This document shows positions 25,211 to 25,619 of a stretch of DNA of 25,619 nucleotides, piece by piece; position 1 is the stretch's first letter; the number at the start of each line of letters is the position of its first letter. The DNA is taken from positions 113,024-138,642 of the forward strand of contig NMRA01000655.1 in the NCBI GenBank assembly GCA_002633005.1. The letters are read 5' to 3'. Below the pieces are notes generated by a model. The model saw nothing but the letters and a program-made list of their open reading frames with translations, was not told the DNA's origin and made no database searches. This DNA comes from Phoronis australis (lineage: Eukaryota > Phoronida > Phoronidae). The position numbers and the translations under genes are program-made.

Positions 25211-25619
25211 CCTGGGCCCGGTCTCCAATCTTTTTACTCGAAATGGAACTCAAAACTAGGTTTGGCATTTTCTACTCTACTTTTGGGCGAACTCAAGATA
25301 ATTGTCTATTATTCTATGCTCGAGTACACAATAACGTACGTAGATAATTTATTGCCCTTAGATCACAGTTTGTAAACTCGATATAAAAGCAATAAGTTCG
25401 AGTTTGAACTCGAAATTTCGAGTTGTTACTCGAGTTTGTAGCACGAATATAAGGGTTTTCAAGGGCAAACTTGAACTAGAAACTCCTATGCATAAACTAT
25501 AATGTATTTGAGCACAGTCTGATAACCAATTATCTTAAGTTCGCACAAAAGGAGCAGAGAAATTGCCAAAAATAGTTTCGAGTTCGTTTCGAGTACAAAG
25601 ATTAGAGACCGGGCCCAGG
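25211..25619. mobile_element. 409-bp symmetric foldback element
   Basis: Starts cctgggcccggtctccaatc and ends, at the last base of the window, with ttagagaccgggcccagg, its near-perfect reverse complement. Similarity of the two arms runs on for about 100 bases each with few mismatches and then, more weakly, toward the middle. The perfect palindrome aactcgaaatttcgagtt (25407-25424) sits at the exact centre. The interior is rich in ctcgag and actcgaa words. It lies in gene C intron 1. The right flank is outside the window, so no target duplication can be checked. Confidence 0.88.

Overview
The window is animal nuclear DNA, most likely from a marine invertebrate. The coding information is split into short exons with consensus GT..AG borders, introns run from about 0.6 to 3.4 kb, the base composition is AT-rich, and non-LTR retrotransposon debris, MITE-like inverted repeats and minisatellites are abundant. 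I cannot name the species. There are no bacterial-style operons, rRNA genes or CRISPR arrays.

The core of the window is a head-to-tail tandem cluster on the + strand of three paralogous genes for small type I membrane proteins of the mannose-6-phosphate-receptor / ATG27 superfamily. Gene A (4863-10784) lacks only its first exon, which should lie upstream of the window. Gene B (11495-19795) is complete, with seven exons and 267 codons. Gene C contributes its first exon only (24633-24853). Where both are visible, A and B share exon order and exactly alternating intron phases (2,0,2,0,2,0). The predicted protein has a signal peptide, a cysteine-rich luminal lectin-like domain (C.CE..GG.IDL..L / YKWNPC / VC..G.QSSAKF / ISLQC), a Pro/Thr-rich stalk, one transmembrane helix, a short tail with an IPN..FW..LPGFIKDGF block, and a C-terminal YXXphi sorting signal (YQQI in A, YDKF in B). 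The usual sugar-contact residues of mannose-6-phosphate receptors do not appear to be kept.

Layout. 1-4084: a decayed same-strand LINE (endonuclease, reverse transcriptase, C-terminal Cys/His motif) that contains a ~1.27 kb internal duplication joined at a single N; this looks like an assembly or haplotype artefact. 4121-4491: a 74-bp minisatellite. 4863-10784: gene A. 10785-11494: a short intergenic space. 11495-19795: gene B. Its introns hold a tRNA-like fragment, a perfect 68-bp AT palindrome, a 16-bp hairpin and, in the long intron 6, a 550-bp MITE with a perfect 9-bp target duplication beside a 22-bp minisatellite. 19796-24632: intergenic DNA with a GT repeat and a minus-strand LINE remnant that fuses ORF1 to the tail of ORF2. 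24212-24380: a MITE-like remnant. 24633-24853: first exon of gene C. 25211-25619: a symmetric foldback element ending exactly at the window edge.

The three genes probably encode related endo-lysosomal or Golgi sorting receptors, or ATG27-like trafficking proteins, that differ in luminal domain and tail. This is inferred from domain content and was not tested.
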